From contig NZ_JAUNKD010000008.1 in assembly GCF_030532915.1 (NCBI RefSeq), forward strand, positions 1 to 41,930: DNA of 41,930 bases, written 5' to 3'. A program made the position numbers and the translations under genes. This DNA comes from Capnocytophaga sp. GTDB lineage: Bacteria > Bacteroidota > Bacteroidia > Flavobacteriales > Flavobacteriaceae. Under the pieces are notes generated by a model. The model did not search any database, was not told where the DNA came from, and saw nothing but the letters and a program-made list of their open reading frames with translations. Shown here in pieces: positions 41,275 through 41,930 of this stretch; the first letter of the stretch is position 1; each line of letters begins with the position of its first letter.

Positions 41275-41930
41275 ATGAAAAAAATAATTGTTATGCTGCT
41301 GATTTCGGTGGCGTTGGTAGGTTGTCAGGCCTATAATAATTCAAACAAATCACAGCGGGGTGCCGTTATTGGGGCAGCCGGCGGGGCGTTATTAGGCGCT
41401 ATTTTAGGAAATAATTTAGGCGATGGAGGCAATAGTGAACTCGGCGCCGTTTTAGGGGCTGCCGTGGGTGGAGCCGCCGGTGCCATCATTGGGAATGAAA
41501 TGGACAAACAGGCCAAAAAAATCGAAGAAGAAATTCCGGGTGCCGAAGTAAAACGCGTTGATGAGGGCATTATCGTAACTTTTGACGAAAACAGCGGTGT
41601 TTATTTTGATACGAATAAAGCCGATGTGAATGCGGCTTCGCAAGAAACGCTTAACAAATTGGCAAAAATTTTAGCCGAATATCCCGAAACAAACGTTGTT
41701 ATTGTGGGGCATACCGATAGTTCGGGGAGCAATGCCTACAATATGAAATTATCAGAGCGAAGAGCCAAATCGGTAACTCAGTTTTTTATCGGTCAGGGCT
41801 TGGCATCGGGGCGCTTCAATACGCAATGGTTTGGTGAAGAAAAACCCGAATATGACAACGCCACACCTGAGGGGCGCGCCAAAAACCGCCGTGTGAATGT
41901 GGTTATCGTTCCGAATGAAACAATGAAAGC
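41275..41930 (+). CDS. OmpA-family peptidoglycan-binding lipoprotein (3' truncated by the window)
   Basis: At least 218 residues; the frame is open at the window end. The signal peptide IVMLLISVALVGCQAY carries a lipobox Cys. A glycine-zipper segment follows (GAVIGAAGGALLGAILGNNLG and GAVLGAAVGGAAGAIIGNEM), probably membrane-inserted, then an OmpA C-terminal domain with VYFDTNKADVNAASQETLNKLAKIL, VVIVGHTDSSGSNAYNMKLSERRAKSV and EGRAKNRRVNVVIVP, which contains the peptidoglycan-binding TD..G...N..LS..RA..V and NRRV signatures. It anchors the outer membrane to the cell wall. It follows the lipocalin-like gene by 20 bases. Confidence 0.9.
   Translation, partial: MKKIIVMLLISVALVGCQAYNNSNKSQRGAVIGAAGGALLGAILGNNLGDGGNSELGAVLGAAVGGAAGAIIGNEMDKQAKKIEEEIPGAEVKRVDEGIIVTFDENSGVYFDTNKADVNAASQETLNKLAKILAEYPETNVVIVGHTDSSGSNAYNMKLSERRAKSVTQFFIGQGLASGRFNTQWFGEEKPEYDNATPEGRAKNRRVNVVIVPNETMK

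Noticed and set aside
1-41930. CRISPR arrays, rRNA genes or complete insertion sequences
   Set aside because: None was seen. The tandem arrays have no spacer-repeat alternation and no transposase gene is present.

Overview
The window looks like a low-GC Bacteroidota chromosome, most likely Flavobacteriaceae and Capnocytophaga-like. Genus level is inference. The evidence is a SusC/SusD pair, many lipoproteins, many promoters of the Bacteroidota form TAnnTTTG, GH57/GH13 glycogen enzymes and the absence of Shine-Dalgarno-like leaders.

Region 1 (1-2.1 kb) is the tail of an RHS polymorphic-toxin locus. Two related metallopeptidase-like toxin tips (HExxH) alternate with two related lipoproteins that are probable immunity proteins. 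Region 2 (2.2-14.9 kb) is chromosomal core: penicillin-binding protein 1A, Ogt, a methyltransferase, a Skp-like lipoprotein, a LysE exporter, a CAU tRNA, a NucS-like nuclease, RNase R and an LRR lipoprotein. Three identical parS sites lie at 5.3-6.2 kb. An AT-rich gap at 13.2-13.9 kb carries repeated TTATTAACA boxes, and the large genes mostly run leftward before it and rightward after about 15 kb. Together these suggest that the replication origin is in or near this window. Two rod-shaped RNA candidates of similar design (7.5 and 10.8 kb) recall 6S RNA.

Region 3 (15.2-28 kb) is a dispersed glycogen locus: branching enzyme, debranching enzyme, GT4-type glycogen synthase-like enzyme and GH57 amylase. 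It is interrupted by accessory genes: an S23 four-helix-bundle gene between repeat elements, a VOC gene beside a duplicated debranching-enzyme 3' end, lipoproteins, a DUF1905/GNAT/HXXEE trio and peptidase E. It is also rich in small palindromic repeats. Region 4 (28-33.3 kb) is a SusC/SusD nutrient-uptake pair whose susC is frameshifted at a run of eight G. Region 5 (33.4-41.9 kb) holds rpiB, tcdA, a BIG2 lipoprotein, a MazG-like enzyme, an M28 peptidase with a probable C-terminal beta-barrel, pgk, a lipocalin-like lipoprotein and a truncated OmpA lipoprotein.

The most unusual signal is a set of non-coding tandem arrays with helical periodicity (11, 21 or 22 bp). Most have a small dyad in every unit. 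The largest is 19 units of exactly 21 bp at 37.08-37.47 kb. Other 21-bp arrays lie at 20.9 and 24.2 kb, a 22-bp array at 7.74 kb and an 11-bp array between parS sites at 6.0 kb. A separate family of 7-bp repeats has entered the rnr reading frame and flanks the S23 gene. I could not run any search, so family names rest on motifs and recalled family knowledge.
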